Shown piece after piece: positions 6,483 to 13,761 of a stretch of DNA of 26,006 bases (within the stretch, counting starts at the first letter, position 1; each line of letters starts with the position of its first letter). Where the stretch lies: assembly GCA_046728935.1 (NCBI GenBank), contig JBKPFS010000168.1:1-26006 (forward strand). Reading direction: 5' to 3'. The DNA comes from DATAFO01 sp046728935. GTDB lineage: Bacteria; Actinomycetota; Thermoleophilia; Solirubrobacterales; 70-9. The position numbers were made by a program, and so were the translations under genes. The notes below the pieces were generated by a model. The model was not told the origin of the DNA. It saw nothing but the letters and a program-made list of their open reading frames with translations, and did no database searches.

Positions 6483-6812
6483 ATGGCCTACGACGAGGCG
6501 CTCGCCGACCGCGTTCGGACGGTCCTCTCCGTCCGCGAGGGGCTGAGCGAGCGCAAGATGTTCGGCGGGATCGGCTTCATGATCGGGGGCAACATGGCCT
6601 GCGGGGTGCACGGCGAGGAGCTGATCGTCCGCCTCGATCCGAACGAGTCCGAGCGGGCGCTCGCCGAGCCGCACGTGCGTGTCTTCGACATCACCGGCCG
6701 GCCGATGAAGGGGTGGATCCTCGTCGGCCCCGAGGCACTTGAGACCGACGAGGACCTCGCCGGCTGGGTCGACGCCGGCGCCGACTTCGCCGCCTTGCTG
6801 CAGCCGAAATAG
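6483..6812 (+). CDS. TfoX N-terminal domain protein
   Basis: This 109-residue protein is a complete single TfoX-N domain. It has the signature SERKMFGGIGFMIGGNMACG (~20-40), VHGEELIVRL and the C-terminal PMKGWILVG and LAGWVDAGADFAALLQPK. In gamma-proteobacteria TfoX/Sxy activates competence genes. Stand-alone TfoX-N proteins are widespread in actinobacteria and their role is not established, so a competence function should not be assumed. It lies 12 nt after the MarR gene on the same strand, without a clear ribosome site. A TAGGTT overlapping the MarR stop could be its own -10. Confidence 0.85.
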   Translation: MAYDEALADRVRTVLSVREGLSERKMFGGIGFMIGGNMACGVHGEELIVRLDPNESERALAEPHVRVFDITGRPMKGWILVGPEALETDEDLAGWVDAGADFAALLQPK

Positions 6813-6888
6813 CCGCTGGTCGCTGTGTGCGCATCGTCACACTTCGGGCAAGGATCGCGGAGCACTGTGTGAGCGAGACGAGGTGGCG

Positions 6889-8253
6889 ATGAGAATCGGC
6901 CTTCCCCCCGGGCCCCGGTACCCGAGTCTGATCCAGGGCATCGGGATGTGGACGCGCCCGCTCGCCTCCCTGGAGCGCTACCGGGCGCGCTACGGCAAGC
7001 GCTTCACCGTCCGCTTCCCGGCCGCGCCGCCGTTCGTGATCCTCTCCGACCCCGCGGAGATCAAGCAGGTGTTCGCCGCGCCGCCCGAGGTGCTCCACCC
7101 CGGCGAGGGGGCGAAGGTGCTCGAGCCGCTGGTGGGCCGCAATTCGGTCATCCTGCTCGACGAGGCGGCCCACATGGAGCAGCGAAAGCTGCTCCTGCCC
7201 GCCTTCCACGGGGAGAAGATGGCGCGCCTCAGTGGGCTGATGGCCGAGGTCGCAGAGCGCGAGCTCGAGCGCTGGCCCGCCGGGCGCGCGGTCGAGCTCC
7301 AGCCCGAGATGGGGCGCCTCACCCTGGAGATCATCCTGCGGACCGTCTTCGGCCTCGACCCGGGGGAGCGGCTCGACGCGCTGCGCTCGCGGCTCGCCGA
7401 GATGCTGGCCTTCGGCGATCGCCCGATCAGCCTGGTGCCGATCGACCCTGAGAGCCGGCTCGCGAAGCTGCTCTCGCTCACCCGGCCGATCGCCAACTTC
7501 TGGCGCCTTCAGGCCGAGATCGACGAGCGGCTGTTCGAGCTGATCGAGGAGCGGCGCGCCGGAGACGAGGATCGCGACGACGTGCTGTCCATGTTGCTGG
7601 AGGCCCGCCACGGGGACGGCTCGCCGATGTCCGCGCAGGAGCTCCGCGACGAGCTGATGACGATGCTCGTCGCCGGCCACGAGACGACGGCCTCCTCGCT
7701 GGCGTGGGGGTTCATGCGCCTGGCGCGAGAGCCGCGGGTGCTGGAGCGGCTGGTCTCGGAGCTCGACTCGAACGGTGAGGCCTACCTCACCGCGACGATC
7801 CAGGAGTCGCTCCGCCGCCGGCCGGTGCTGCCGAACGTCGAGCCCCGACTGGTCAAGCAGCCGTTCGAGCTGGGCGGCCGGACCTATCCGCCGGGGGCGT
7901 GCCTGGTCCCCAACGCCTACCTCGTCCACCACGACCCGGAGATCTACCCCGACCCCTACGAGTTCCGGCCCGAGCGCTTCCTCGACGAGTCCCCCGGGAC
8001 CTATACCTGGCTTCCCTTCGGCGGCGGGCGTCGGCGCTGCATCGGCGCGAGCTTCGCGATGCTCGAGATGCAGATCGTGCTCCGCACGGTGCTCAGCCGC
8101 CGCCAGCTGCTGCCGGTCGGGGGCGAGGGCGTCGAGCTTCCCACGCGCCGCAACATCTCCGTGCGGCCCGGGCGCGGCGCCCGCGTCGTCCTCGGCGAGC
8201 GCGCGACGGTGCCCGAGGCTGCGCCGGTCAGTTCGCCTGCGCGGACGGCCTGA
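6889..8253 (+). CDS. cytochrome P450
   Basis: This 454-residue soluble P450 shows LPPGPRYP near the N-terminus, the I-helix oxygen-activation motif AGHETT, the K-helix ESLRRRP (ExxR), the PERF motif (FRPERFLDE) and the haem-binding loop FGGGRRRCIG, with Cys384 as thiolate ligand. The opening and the LDEAAHMEQRKLLLPAF segment suggest the bacterial group related to CYP110/CYP138; that is inference. ATG 6889 is preceded by GAGG at 5-nt spacing; an in-frame GTG two codons earlier is an alternative. No ferredoxin or reductase is adjacent. Its 3' end overlaps the convergent SDR gene by 26 bp. Substrate unknown. Confidence 0.92.
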   Translation: MRIGLPPGPRYPSLIQGIGMWTRPLASLERYRARYGKRFTVRFPAAPPFVILSDPAEIKQVFAAPPEVLHPGEGAKVLEPLVGRNSVILLDEAAHMEQRKLLLPAFHGEKMARLSGLMAEVAERELERWPAGRAVELQPEMGRLTLEIILRTVFGLDPGERLDALRSRLAEMLAFGDRPISLVPIDPESRLAKLLSLTRPIANFWRLQAEIDERLFELIEERRAGDEDRDDVLSMLLEARHGDGSPMSAQELRDELMTMLVAGHETTASSLAWGFMRLAREPRVLERLVSELDSNGEAYLTATIQESLRRRPVLPNVEPRLVKQPFELGGRTYPPGACLVPNAYLVHHDPEIYPDPYEFRPERFLDESPGTYTWLPFGGGRRRCIGASFAMLEMQIVLRTVLSRRQLLPVGGEGVELPTRRNISVRPGRGARVVLGERATVPEAAPVSSPARTA

Positions 8254-8938
8254 TCAGGAGCTCGTTGACGTCCACGTGCTCGGGCTGGCCGAGCGCGTAG
8301 ATCACCGCCCGGGCGATGTCGTCCGCCTGGAGCGCACGCTCGGGGGCGGGCCGGTTGTCGAAGAAGGGCGTGTCGACCATCCCCGGTTCGATCAGGGTCA
8401 CGCGGATGCGCTGGTTGTCGTGCATCTGGCGAAGCTCCTGTCGAAGCGACTCGCCCATCGCGGTCACCGCCCACTTGGTGGAGGAGTAGAGCGAGCCGGG
8501 TAGGGCGCGGCGGCCCGCCACGGAGCCCGTGATCAGGTAGTGGCCGCTGCCGCGCTGGAGCAGATGGGGGAGAGTGGCGCGGATGGTGAGCGCCACCCCG
8601 AGCACGTTGGTGAGCACCATCGAGCGCCAGTGGTCGGGCGTCTCCTCGAGAAAGCCCCGGGTGGCGCCGAACCCGGCGTTGGCGAACACCGCGTCGATCC
8701 GCCCGAAGCCGTCGACGGCTGCGCGGGCGAGCCGCTCGGTGTCATCGGGCTCGGTGACGTCGCAGCGCACCGCGAGCGCGCGGTCGGATCCGCCGAGCTC
8801 ATCGGCCAGCTCCCGCAGCGCATCCTCCCTGCGGGCCCCGAGCACCAGGCGGTAGCCCGCCTCGGCGGTGGCGCGGGCGGTAGCCGCGCCGATCCCGCTC
8901 GAGGCGCCGGTGATCACGAGCACGGGGTCCTCGGCCAC
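8228..8938 (-). CDS. SDR-family NAD(P)-dependent oxidoreductase
   Basis: This is a 236-residue classical short-chain dehydrogenase. The dinucleotide-binding TGASSGIG is at 10-17, and CDVTEPDD and FANAGFG (NAG) follow. The catalytic residues are Asn111 (LTNVLG), Ser139 (ITGSVAG), Tyr151 and Lys155 (YSSTK). The segment VTLIEPGMVDTPF follows the active site. I chose GTG 8938 rather than the far ATG because it gives the usual few residues before the first strand and a TAGAAT box lies 8 nt upstream, the leaderless layout seen elsewhere here. The gene is divergent from the exonuclease and overlaps the P450 gene tail to tail. Substrate not predictable. Confidence 0.88.
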   Translation of the reverse strand: MAEDPVLVITGASSGIGAATARATAEAGYRLVLGARREDALRELADELGGSDRALAVRCDVTEPDDTERLARAAVDGFGRIDAVFANAGFGATRGFLEETPDHWRSMVLTNVLGVALTIRATLPHLLQRGSGHYLITGSVAGRRALPGSLYSSTKWAVTAMGESLRQELRQMHDNQRIRVTLIEPGMVDTPFFDNRPAPERALQADDIARAVIYALGQPEHVDVNELLIRPSAQAN

Positions 8939-8946
8939 GGCGCGGC

Positions 8947-8965
8947 ATTCTAAGGCCGCTACGGT
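8947..8965. promoter_or_regulatory. back-to-back leaderless promoters for SDR and exonuclease
   Basis: On the minus strand TAGAAT (8952-8947) lies 8 nt before the SDR GTG. On the plus strand TACGGT (8960-8965) lies 7 nt before the exonuclease ATG. Both fit TANNNT -10 boxes of leaderless genes and leave only 34 bp between the two start codons. Confidence 0.45.
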
Positions 8966-8972
8966 GGGGCCC

Positions 8973-9839
8973 ATGACCGCCCCGCTGCTTGCCGTCGACG
9001 CCCCGTCGATGCTGTTTCGCGCCTTCTACGCGCTTCCGAAGTCGATCAAGGCCCCCGACGGAGCCTCCGTCAACGCCCTGCTCGGCACGACCAACCTGAT
9101 CCTGCGCGAGGTGGAGGAGTACGGTCCGCGCGCGGTCGTCCTCTGCTTCGGCCCGGACGCCGCCGACTACCGGGTCGAGCTCTATCCGCGCTATCACGCG
9201 GACCGCCCGGAAGTGCCCGAGGAGCTGGTGCCGCAGTTCGCCGACAGCGACGAGTTCTTCGGCGCCTTCGGCTGGACCGTCACGCACCATCCCTCGCTGG
9301 AGGCGGACGACGTGCTCGGCTCCTACGCGAAGCTCGAGGCGAAGGCCGGTGGCGAAGCCCTGCTGCTGACCGGCGACCGCGACATGTTCCAGTGCGCGGG
9401 CGAGGGGGTCGGCGTGCTCTACGTGCGCACGGGCGTCCGTGGCGCCGAGCTGATGAAGCCCGACGCGGTGCGGAAGCGCTACGGCGTCCCACCCGAGCTC
9501 GTCCCCGACTTCATCGCCCTGCGCGGCGATCCGTCGGACGGGATTCCTGGCGCCAAGGGAGTGGGGGAGAAGACCGCGGCGGAGCTGCTTCGCCGCCATG
9601 GCTCCCTGGAGGCGGTGATCGAGAACGCGATCCGGGAGAAGCGGCCCGCGCTTCGCACCGCCCTCCACGGCGCCCGCGAGGAGCTGCGTGCTTTCAAGGA
9701 CATCGCGACGCTCCGTGACGCGGGCGTGAAGCGGCCCAAGGACCGAGCGACCGACTGGAAGCGCGCCGCCAAGGCCGCCCGCGAGCGGGGGATGAACCGG
9801 CTCGCGGAGCGACTGGAGCGCGCCGGCGCGGGGTCGTGA
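8973..9839 (+). CDS. 5'-3' exonuclease, FEN/Pol I N-domain type
   Basis: This 288-residue stand-alone flap/5'-3' exonuclease begins with the PIN-like core (VDAPSMLFRAFYALP). Metal-binding acids follow in LEADDVLG and TGDRDMFQ, and GDPSDGIPGAKGVGEKTA carries the last aspartates and the helix-three-turn-helix DNA grip. It is expected to remove RNA primers or flaps in replication and repair, like the N-terminal domain of DNA polymerase I. One canonical metal ligand is changed: the FDA motif (Asp67 in Taq polymerase) reads FGP at Gly60, with Asp62 two residues on. ATG 8973 was chosen over upstream starts because it begins the core exactly. Confidence 0.9.
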   Translation: MTAPLLAVDAPSMLFRAFYALPKSIKAPDGASVNALLGTTNLILREVEEYGPRAVVLCFGPDAADYRVELYPRYHADRPEVPEELVPQFADSDEFFGAFGWTVTHHPSLEADDVLGSYAKLEAKAGGEALLLTGDRDMFQCAGEGVGVLYVRTGVRGAELMKPDAVRKRYGVPPELVPDFIALRGDPSDGIPGAKGVGEKTAAELLRRHGSLEAVIENAIREKRPALRTALHGAREELRAFKDIATLRDAGVKRPKDRATDWKRAAKAARERGMNRLAERLERAGAGS

Positions 9840-9848
9840 GCGCACCTA

Positions 9849-9864
9849 GGCCCGTGCCCGGGCC
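9849..9864 (+). terminator. weak G+C hairpin after the exonuclease gene
   Basis: A GGCCCG-TGCC-CGGGCC hairpin lies 9 nt after the stop, with no T-run. It may separate the exonuclease gene from ccmE. A GATAAT (9870-9875) just beyond it could be the ccmE -10. Confidence 0.3.
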
Positions 9865-9885
9865 CTTGCGATAATCGGGCGTCGA

Positions 9886-10308
9886 ATGGATCCCGCCCGC
9901 AAGCGCAAGATCCGGCTGGTCGTGGCGCTGGGCGCCGCGGTCCTGCTCGCCGCCGCCCTGGTCTACACGTCGTTCAGCGCCTCGAGCGAGGCGAAGCAGC
10001 CCTCCGATCTGATCGGGGTCTCGGGGGGCAACTACGACCTCAGCGGGACCGTCGTCGAGGGGTCGGTCCAGCGTCACGGAAGCGAGCTTCGCTTCGACAT
10101 CGCCGACCGCGACGACCCCTCCGCCAAGATCCCCGTCCGCTACGAGGGGCAGGTGCCGGATCCCTTCCGCGAGGGCCGCGAGGTGATCGTCACCGGCACC
10201 GTCTCCGACGGCACCTTCCTCGCCGACCGCGACAGCCTGGTCACGAAGTGCCCGTCGAAGTTCGCCGACGAGGCCGAGGACGATCCAGAACACGTCGTGA
10301 TCCAGTGA
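9886..10308 (+). CDS. ccmE: cytochrome c maturation haem chaperone CcmE, CxxxF variant
   Basis: This 140-residue protein has an N-terminal anchor (KIRLVVALGAAVLLAAALVY, ~8-27) and a periplasmic OB-fold domain (YDLSGTVVEGSV, IPVRYEGQVPDPFREGREVI). CcmE carries haem covalently and hands it to CcmF for attachment to apocytochrome c. The haem site in E. coli is HxxxY, and a CxxxY variant occurs in archaea and some bacteria. Here it is Cys122-Pro-Ser-Lys-Phe126, so the tyrosine axial ligand position is Phe. No ribosome site precedes ATG 9886; a GATAAT lies 10 nt upstream. The stop overlaps the ccmF start. Confidence 0.87.
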   Translation: MDPARKRKIRLVVALGAAVLLAAALVYTSFSASSEAKQPSDLIGVSGGNYDLSGTVVEGSVQRHGSELRFDIADRDDPSAKIPVRYEGQVPDPFREGREVIVTGTVSDGTFLADRDSLVTKCPSKFADEAEDDPEHVVIQ

Positions 10309-12518
10309 TCGAGCTCGGGGCCGCCTGTCTGGTAGCGGCCGCCCTCGCCTGTGCCTACGCGCTCGTCGCGGCGCTGATCGGGACGCGCGGCGACCACCGC
10401 TGGGTGGACTCGTCGCGGCGGGCGATCTACGCGCTCTGCGGCCTGCTGACCGTCTGCGTCGTCGTGCTCGAGGCGGCATTCGCGCGCTCGGACTTCTCCG
10501 TCCGGCTCGTCGCCGACCACTCCTCGACCACCACGCCGGCGGGCTACAAGCTGACCGCGATGTGGTCGAGCCAGGGCGGGTCCCTCTTGCTCTGGGCCTG
10601 GGTGCTGTCGATCGCCGCCAGCGTGGTGCTCTACGCGACGCGCCGCCGCCACCGCGAGATCGTCCCCTGGGCGACCGCGGTGCTGGCCGGGGTCGGGCTG
10701 TTCTTCACCACCCTGATGCTCTTCGGACACGACGCGAATCCGTTCGCGCGCCTCGATCCCGCGCCGGCCGAGGGCGCGGGCCTCAACCCGCTGCTCCGCC
10801 ACCCGGCGATGGCGATCCACCCACCGATGCTCTACTCCGGCTACGTCCTCTTCTCGATCCCGTTCGCGTTCGCGATCGGCGCCCTGGTGACCCGGCGGAT
10901 CGACGCCAGCTGGATCCGCTCGACGCGCCGGTTCGCCCTCCTCGCCTGGATCTTCCTCTCGATCGGCGTCCTGCTTGGCGCCCGCTGGTCGTATGCCGAG
11001 CTCGGTTGGGGCGGCTACTGGGGCTGGGACGCGGTCGAGAACGCCTCGCTGATGCCGTGGCTCGTGGGCACCGCGTTCCTGCACTCGATCATGGTCCAGG
11101 AGCGGCGGGGGATGTTGAAGGTCTGGAACGTCTCGCTGATCGTCGCCGCGTTCAGCCTTGCGCTGCTGGGGACGTTCCTCGTGCGCTCGGGGATCCTCGA
11201 GTCGATCCACGCCTTCGGCGCCTCGGACGTCGGGCCGCCGCTGCTCGGCCTGATCGCCGTCGTCGTGGTCGGCTCGGCGGCCCTGATCGTCTCCCGCCTC
11301 GACGATCTGCGCTCCGAGCGCCGGATCGAGTCGCTGGCCTCGCGCGAGGGAGTGTTCCTGGTCAACCACCTGCTCCTGCTCGGCCTCTGCGCGGTGATCT
11401 TCTGGGGCACCTTCTTCCCCTTGATCTCGGAGGCCCTGACGGGCGAGCGCTCGACGCTGGGGGCGCCCTGGTTCGACCGCTACACGGCGCCGCTCGCGAT
11501 CGTGCTGGTGTTGTTCACCGGCATCGGGCCGTTGCTCGCCTGGCGCCGGGTGAGCTCCGGAGCGCTGTGGCGCCTCGTTCGCTGGCCGCTCGCGGCCGCG
11601 ACCGCCGCGACACTGCTCGTCGCGACCATCGCCGACGCCGGCTCGAAGCCGCTGGCGCTGGCGCTGTTCGGCTTCGCCTTCTTCGCGCTCGCCGCGCTCG
11701 CGCAGGAGTTCATCCGCGGCGCCGGCGCACGGCGGGCGCTCGCCGGCAGCCCATGGCCGGCGGCGCTGGTCGCGACCGTGGCGCGGAACCGGCGTCGCTA
11801 CGGCGGCTACATCGTGCATGCCGGCGTCGGGATCCTGTTCATCGCCGTCGCCGCCTCGTCGAGCTTCCAGACCAGCCGCGACGTTCATCTGCGGCCCGGG
11901 GACTCGGCCACGGTCGACGACTACCGGGTCACCTACACGAGGCCGACGGCCGCGATCGACCGCAAGGAGCAGCGGCTCACCTTCGGCGCCGTGCTCGACG
12001 TCGATCGCAACGGCGCCCAGTTCGCGACCCTGGAGCCCCAGCGCAACTACTACTCCGCGAACACGGCCTCCGAGTCCGGGCCGGTGCGCGGTTTCTTCGA
12101 GGGCGAGGCGACGAGCGAGGTCGGTCGCAAGGAGGGGCCGGGCGGCGATCTGTGGACCGCGATGCGGCCCGACCTCGAGCCCTTCGACCCGGTGATCGAC
12201 GCCGTCGACGAACGGCTCGAGCGCTCGCTGCCCACCGTCGGTCCCGCGGGGCCGACCCCGGAGCAGATCGAGGCGATGCAGACATTCGCCGACCGCCAAG
12301 GGACGGCGATCGAGCGGCTCTCGGCGCTCTACGTCAGCAGCGGGCTGCCGATCGACCTGCGCGTGAACGTGAACCCGTTTGTGATCTGGATCTGGATCGG
12401 CGGGGCGATCGCGGTCAGCGGCGGGCTGATCGCCGTCTGGCCCCAGCCGGCGGCGCGGCGCCGCCGCGTCTCCGACGTCTACGCGGCCAGGCTCGCGCGC
12501 GAGCTCGGGCGGGCCTAG
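10305..12518 (+). CDS. ccmF: haem lyase subunit CcmF
   Basis: This 737-residue polytopic membrane protein catalyses haem ligation to apocytochrome c. The tryptophan-rich haem-handling motif reads WGGYWGWDAVENASLMPWL (~234-252), against WGGWWFWDPVENASFMPWL in the family. Other CcmF hallmarks are MWSSQGGSLLLWAW, HPPMLYSGYV, GTFLVRSGILESIHAF and a large periplasmic domain at ~520-690 before a final helix (FVIWIWIGGAIAVSGGLIAV). The GTG start overlaps the ccmE stop in GTGA. The length is slightly above the usual ~650. It ends exactly where the convergent secreted-protein gene ends (stops at 12516-12518 and 12519-12521). Confidence 0.92.
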   Translation: MIELGAACLVAAALACAYALVAALIGTRGDHRWVDSSRRAIYALCGLLTVCVVVLEAAFARSDFSVRLVADHSSTTTPAGYKLTAMWSSQGGSLLLWAWVLSIAASVVLYATRRRHREIVPWATAVLAGVGLFFTTLMLFGHDANPFARLDPAPAEGAGLNPLLRHPAMAIHPPMLYSGYVLFSIPFAFAIGALVTRRIDASWIRSTRRFALLAWIFLSIGVLLGARWSYAELGWGGYWGWDAVENASLMPWLVGTAFLHSIMVQERRGMLKVWNVSLIVAAFSLALLGTFLVRSGILESIHAFGASDVGPPLLGLIAVVVVGSAALIVSRLDDLRSERRIESLASREGVFLVNHLLLLGLCAVIFWGTFFPLISEALTGERSTLGAPWFDRYTAPLAIVLVLFTGIGPLLAWRRVSSGALWRLVRWPLAAATAATLLVATIADAGSKPLALALFGFAFFALAALAQEFIRGAGARRALAGSPWPAALVATVARNRRRYGGYIVHAGVGILFIAVAASSSFQTSRDVHLRPGDSATVDDYRVTYTRPTAAIDRKEQRLTFGAVLDVDRNGAQFATLEPQRNYYSANTASESGPVRGFFEGEATSEVGRKEGPGGDLWTAMRPDLEPFDPVIDAVDERLERSLPTVGPAGPTPEQIEAMQTFADRQGTAIERLSALYVSSGLPIDLRVNVNPFVIWIWIGGAIAVSGGLIAVWPQPAARRRRVSDVYAARLARELGRA

Positions 12519-12941
12519 CTAGACGACCGGGGCGATCACCAAGGGCGGCGACTCGTCCGCCTTGCAGACGATGTCCTTGCCGGGCCGGCTGAGCTTTAGG
12601 CGAGTGACGGTGGCGTCGAAGGAGGCATCGCCGCTGAAGGCCGAGTTGGTGAGCACCTCCCAGTCACCAGTGCGATCCGTCGTCGCCGTGCCGACCAGCT
12701 CGCGCTCACCACCCGAGGGGGTGATGTAGAGGCTCACCTCGCGGTTGCGTTCGCACTTGGGCTTCTTCGAATGGACGTCGCCGACAACCCTCTGCTCAAA
12801 GGGCGGCTCATTGCCAAAGTTCGCTCCGGACACCTCGACCTCCGATGCGAATCGCTTGCTCTTCGCCGCCTCGGTTGCGGGCGCTGCAATCCCGACGGCG
12901 ACGAGAAGCGAAACGGCGACGATCTGTGTCCGCCTGGTCAT
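12519..12941 (-). CDS. secreted two-cysteine family, paralogue A
   Basis: This 140-residue protein has a Sec signal peptide (TQIVAVSLLVAVGIAAPATEA, cleavage near residue 25). The family blocks follow in order: KSKRFASEVEVSG, GDVHSKKPKCERNREVSL, GTATTDRTGDWEV and DIVCKADESPPL. The two cysteines are the only ones and probably form a disulphide. The TTD-x-TG-DW block and strand pattern recall small beta-sandwich domains (transthyretin or carboxypeptidase-regulatory type); this is inference. The start lies one base after the stop of paralogue B (TGA-G-ATG), so the two are co-translated. I do not recognise the family by name. Confidence 0.82.
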   Translation of the reverse strand: MTRRTQIVAVSLLVAVGIAAPATEAAKSKRFASEVEVSGANFGNEPPFEQRVVGDVHSKKPKCERNREVSLYITPSGGERELVGTATTDRTGDWEVLTNSAFSGDASFDATVTRLKLSRPGKDIVCKADESPPLVIAPVV

Positions 12942-12942
12942 C

Positions 12943-13389
12943 TCAATCGCTGAGCAGGGGTGGGGCCTTGTCCGCCTTGCAGATCAGCTTCTTCCCGCCC
13001 CGAGTCGTCACCTTCTTACGGGCGACCGTGGCGGTCATGAAGTTCGGGGTGTCGCCCCCGTTCGTCTCGATCGTGAACTCCCAGTCGCCCGTAGCGTCGG
13101 TCTTCACCTCGCCGACCGCGTCGCCCTCGCCTTCGGGCGGCAGCTCATCGAACGGGCCGTCGTTGCGGATGACGGTCACCGTGCGTCCCTTCTCGCATTT
13201 GGACTTGTTGGAGTGGACGTCCCCGACGGCGACGAAATCGAAGTCGTCGCTGTCGTAGCGCCAGCCGTCGACCTCGACCTCCGAGGCCACCCGCTTCACC
13301 TTGGCGCCGTAGCCCGCGGACACCGCGAGCCCGAGCGACAGCACGATCGCCAGCGCCAGCATCGCGACGGATTTCGTCTTCCCCGACAC
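12943..13389 (-). CDS. secreted two-cysteine family, paralogue B
   Basis: This ~148-residue protein has a signal peptide (SVAMLALAIVLSLGLAVSAG) and the family blocks KVKRVASEVEVDG, GDVHSNKSKCEKGRTVTV, EVKTDATGDWEF and KKLICKADKAPPL. Cysteines occur only at the two family positions. GTG 13389 is chosen over longer forms because it places a normal signal peptide at the N-terminus and because TAGGGT lies 8 nt upstream, a leaderless arrangement. It has an acidic insertion (PFDELPPEGEGDAVG) between the central blocks. It leads a two-gene operon with paralogue A. Confidence 0.8.
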   Translation of the reverse strand: MSGKTKSVAMLALAIVLSLGLAVSAGYGAKVKRVASEVEVDGWRYDSDDFDFVAVGDVHSNKSKCEKGRTVTVIRNDGPFDELPPEGEGDAVGEVKTDATGDWEFTIETNGGDTPNFMTATVARKKVTTRGGKKLICKADKAPPLLSD

Positions 13390-13397
13390 TCCCGGCG

Positions 13398-13403
13398 ACC
13401 CTA
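13398..13403 (-). promoter_or_regulatory. -10 box of paralogue B (leaderless)
   Basis: TAGGGT on the minus strand ends 8 nt before the GTG start of paralogue B. No ribosome site lies in the gap. Confidence 0.4.
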
Positions 13404-13463
13404 ACCCTTGGGCGAACGGCGCGCAAGCCCGCCGGTGGCGGACCCAATCCAGTCGGCCCGGCC

Positions 13464-13469
13464 TAGCCT
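13464..13469 (+). promoter_or_regulatory. -10 box of the CcmI-like gene (leaderless)
   Basis: TAGCCT ends 7 nt before ATG 13477, with no ribosome site between them. Confidence 0.4.
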
Positions 13470-13476
13470 TCGCCAC

Positions 13477-13758
13477 ATGGAGTACGTGCTCGCCGCCATC
13501 ATCCTCGTCGCAATCGCCTGGTTCGTCGGCGCGCCGCTTCGCCGCGCGGCGCGAGAGATCGGCGCGGCCGGTCACGAAGAGGACCCGCGCCGCGCTGACC
13601 TAGAGGCCCGCAAGGAGGCGCTCTACCGCCAGATCCGCGACGCCGAGCTCGACCGCGAGCAGGGAAAGCTCACGACTGAGGACTGGCGCCGCCAGGACGC
13701 AGAGCTGCGCCGCGAGGCGATCGAGGTCCTGAGGGAGCTCGATCGCCTCGGCGGCTAG
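13477..13758 (+). CDS. small membrane-anchored coiled-coil protein, CcmI N-domain-like
   Basis: This 93-residue protein has one N-terminal membrane helix (VLAAIILVAIAWFVGAPL) and then a basic linker. A charged helical hairpin follows: LEARKEALYRQIRDAELDRE, then GKLTTEDWRRQDAELRREA. Single helix plus (A)LYRQ-x-L/E-G-K-L-x-x-x-D/E-W/Y is the layout of the N-terminal domain of CcmI/CycH, which helps deliver apocytochrome c to CcmF. The nearby ccmE-ccmF supports this, but the protein lacks the C-terminal TPR part, so the assignment is tentative. It is the only plus-strand gene inside the array of secreted paralogues. Confidence 0.7.
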   Translation: MEYVLAAIILVAIAWFVGAPLRRAAREIGAAGHEEDPRRADLEARKEALYRQIRDAELDREQGKLTTEDWRRQDAELRREAIEVLRELDRLGG

Positions 13759-13761
13759 GAC

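Noticed and set aside
6483..6812. Natural-competence function for the TfoX-N protein
   Set aside because: It has only the single N-terminal domain and no competence genes lie nearby; this domain is common in bacteria without known TfoX-type competence control.
6823..6872. CTGTGTG repeated 42 bp apart and GTGTG-N8-CACAC before the P450 gene
   Set aside because: The arms are only 5-7 bp and no regulator gene is adjacent, so chance is a sufficient explanation.
8938..8974. Upstream ATG 8974 as the SDR start
   Set aside because: It would overlap the exonuclease start codon and add 12 residues ahead of the nucleotide-binding strand; GTG 8938 fits the family length and has a promoter-like box.
10140..12299. 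Very long open frame on the minus strand opposite ccmE/ccmF
   Set aside because: It is antisense to recognisable ccmE and ccmF, and its product is Arg/Gly/Asp/Glu-rich low-complexity sequence, a usual effect of high G+C codon bias.
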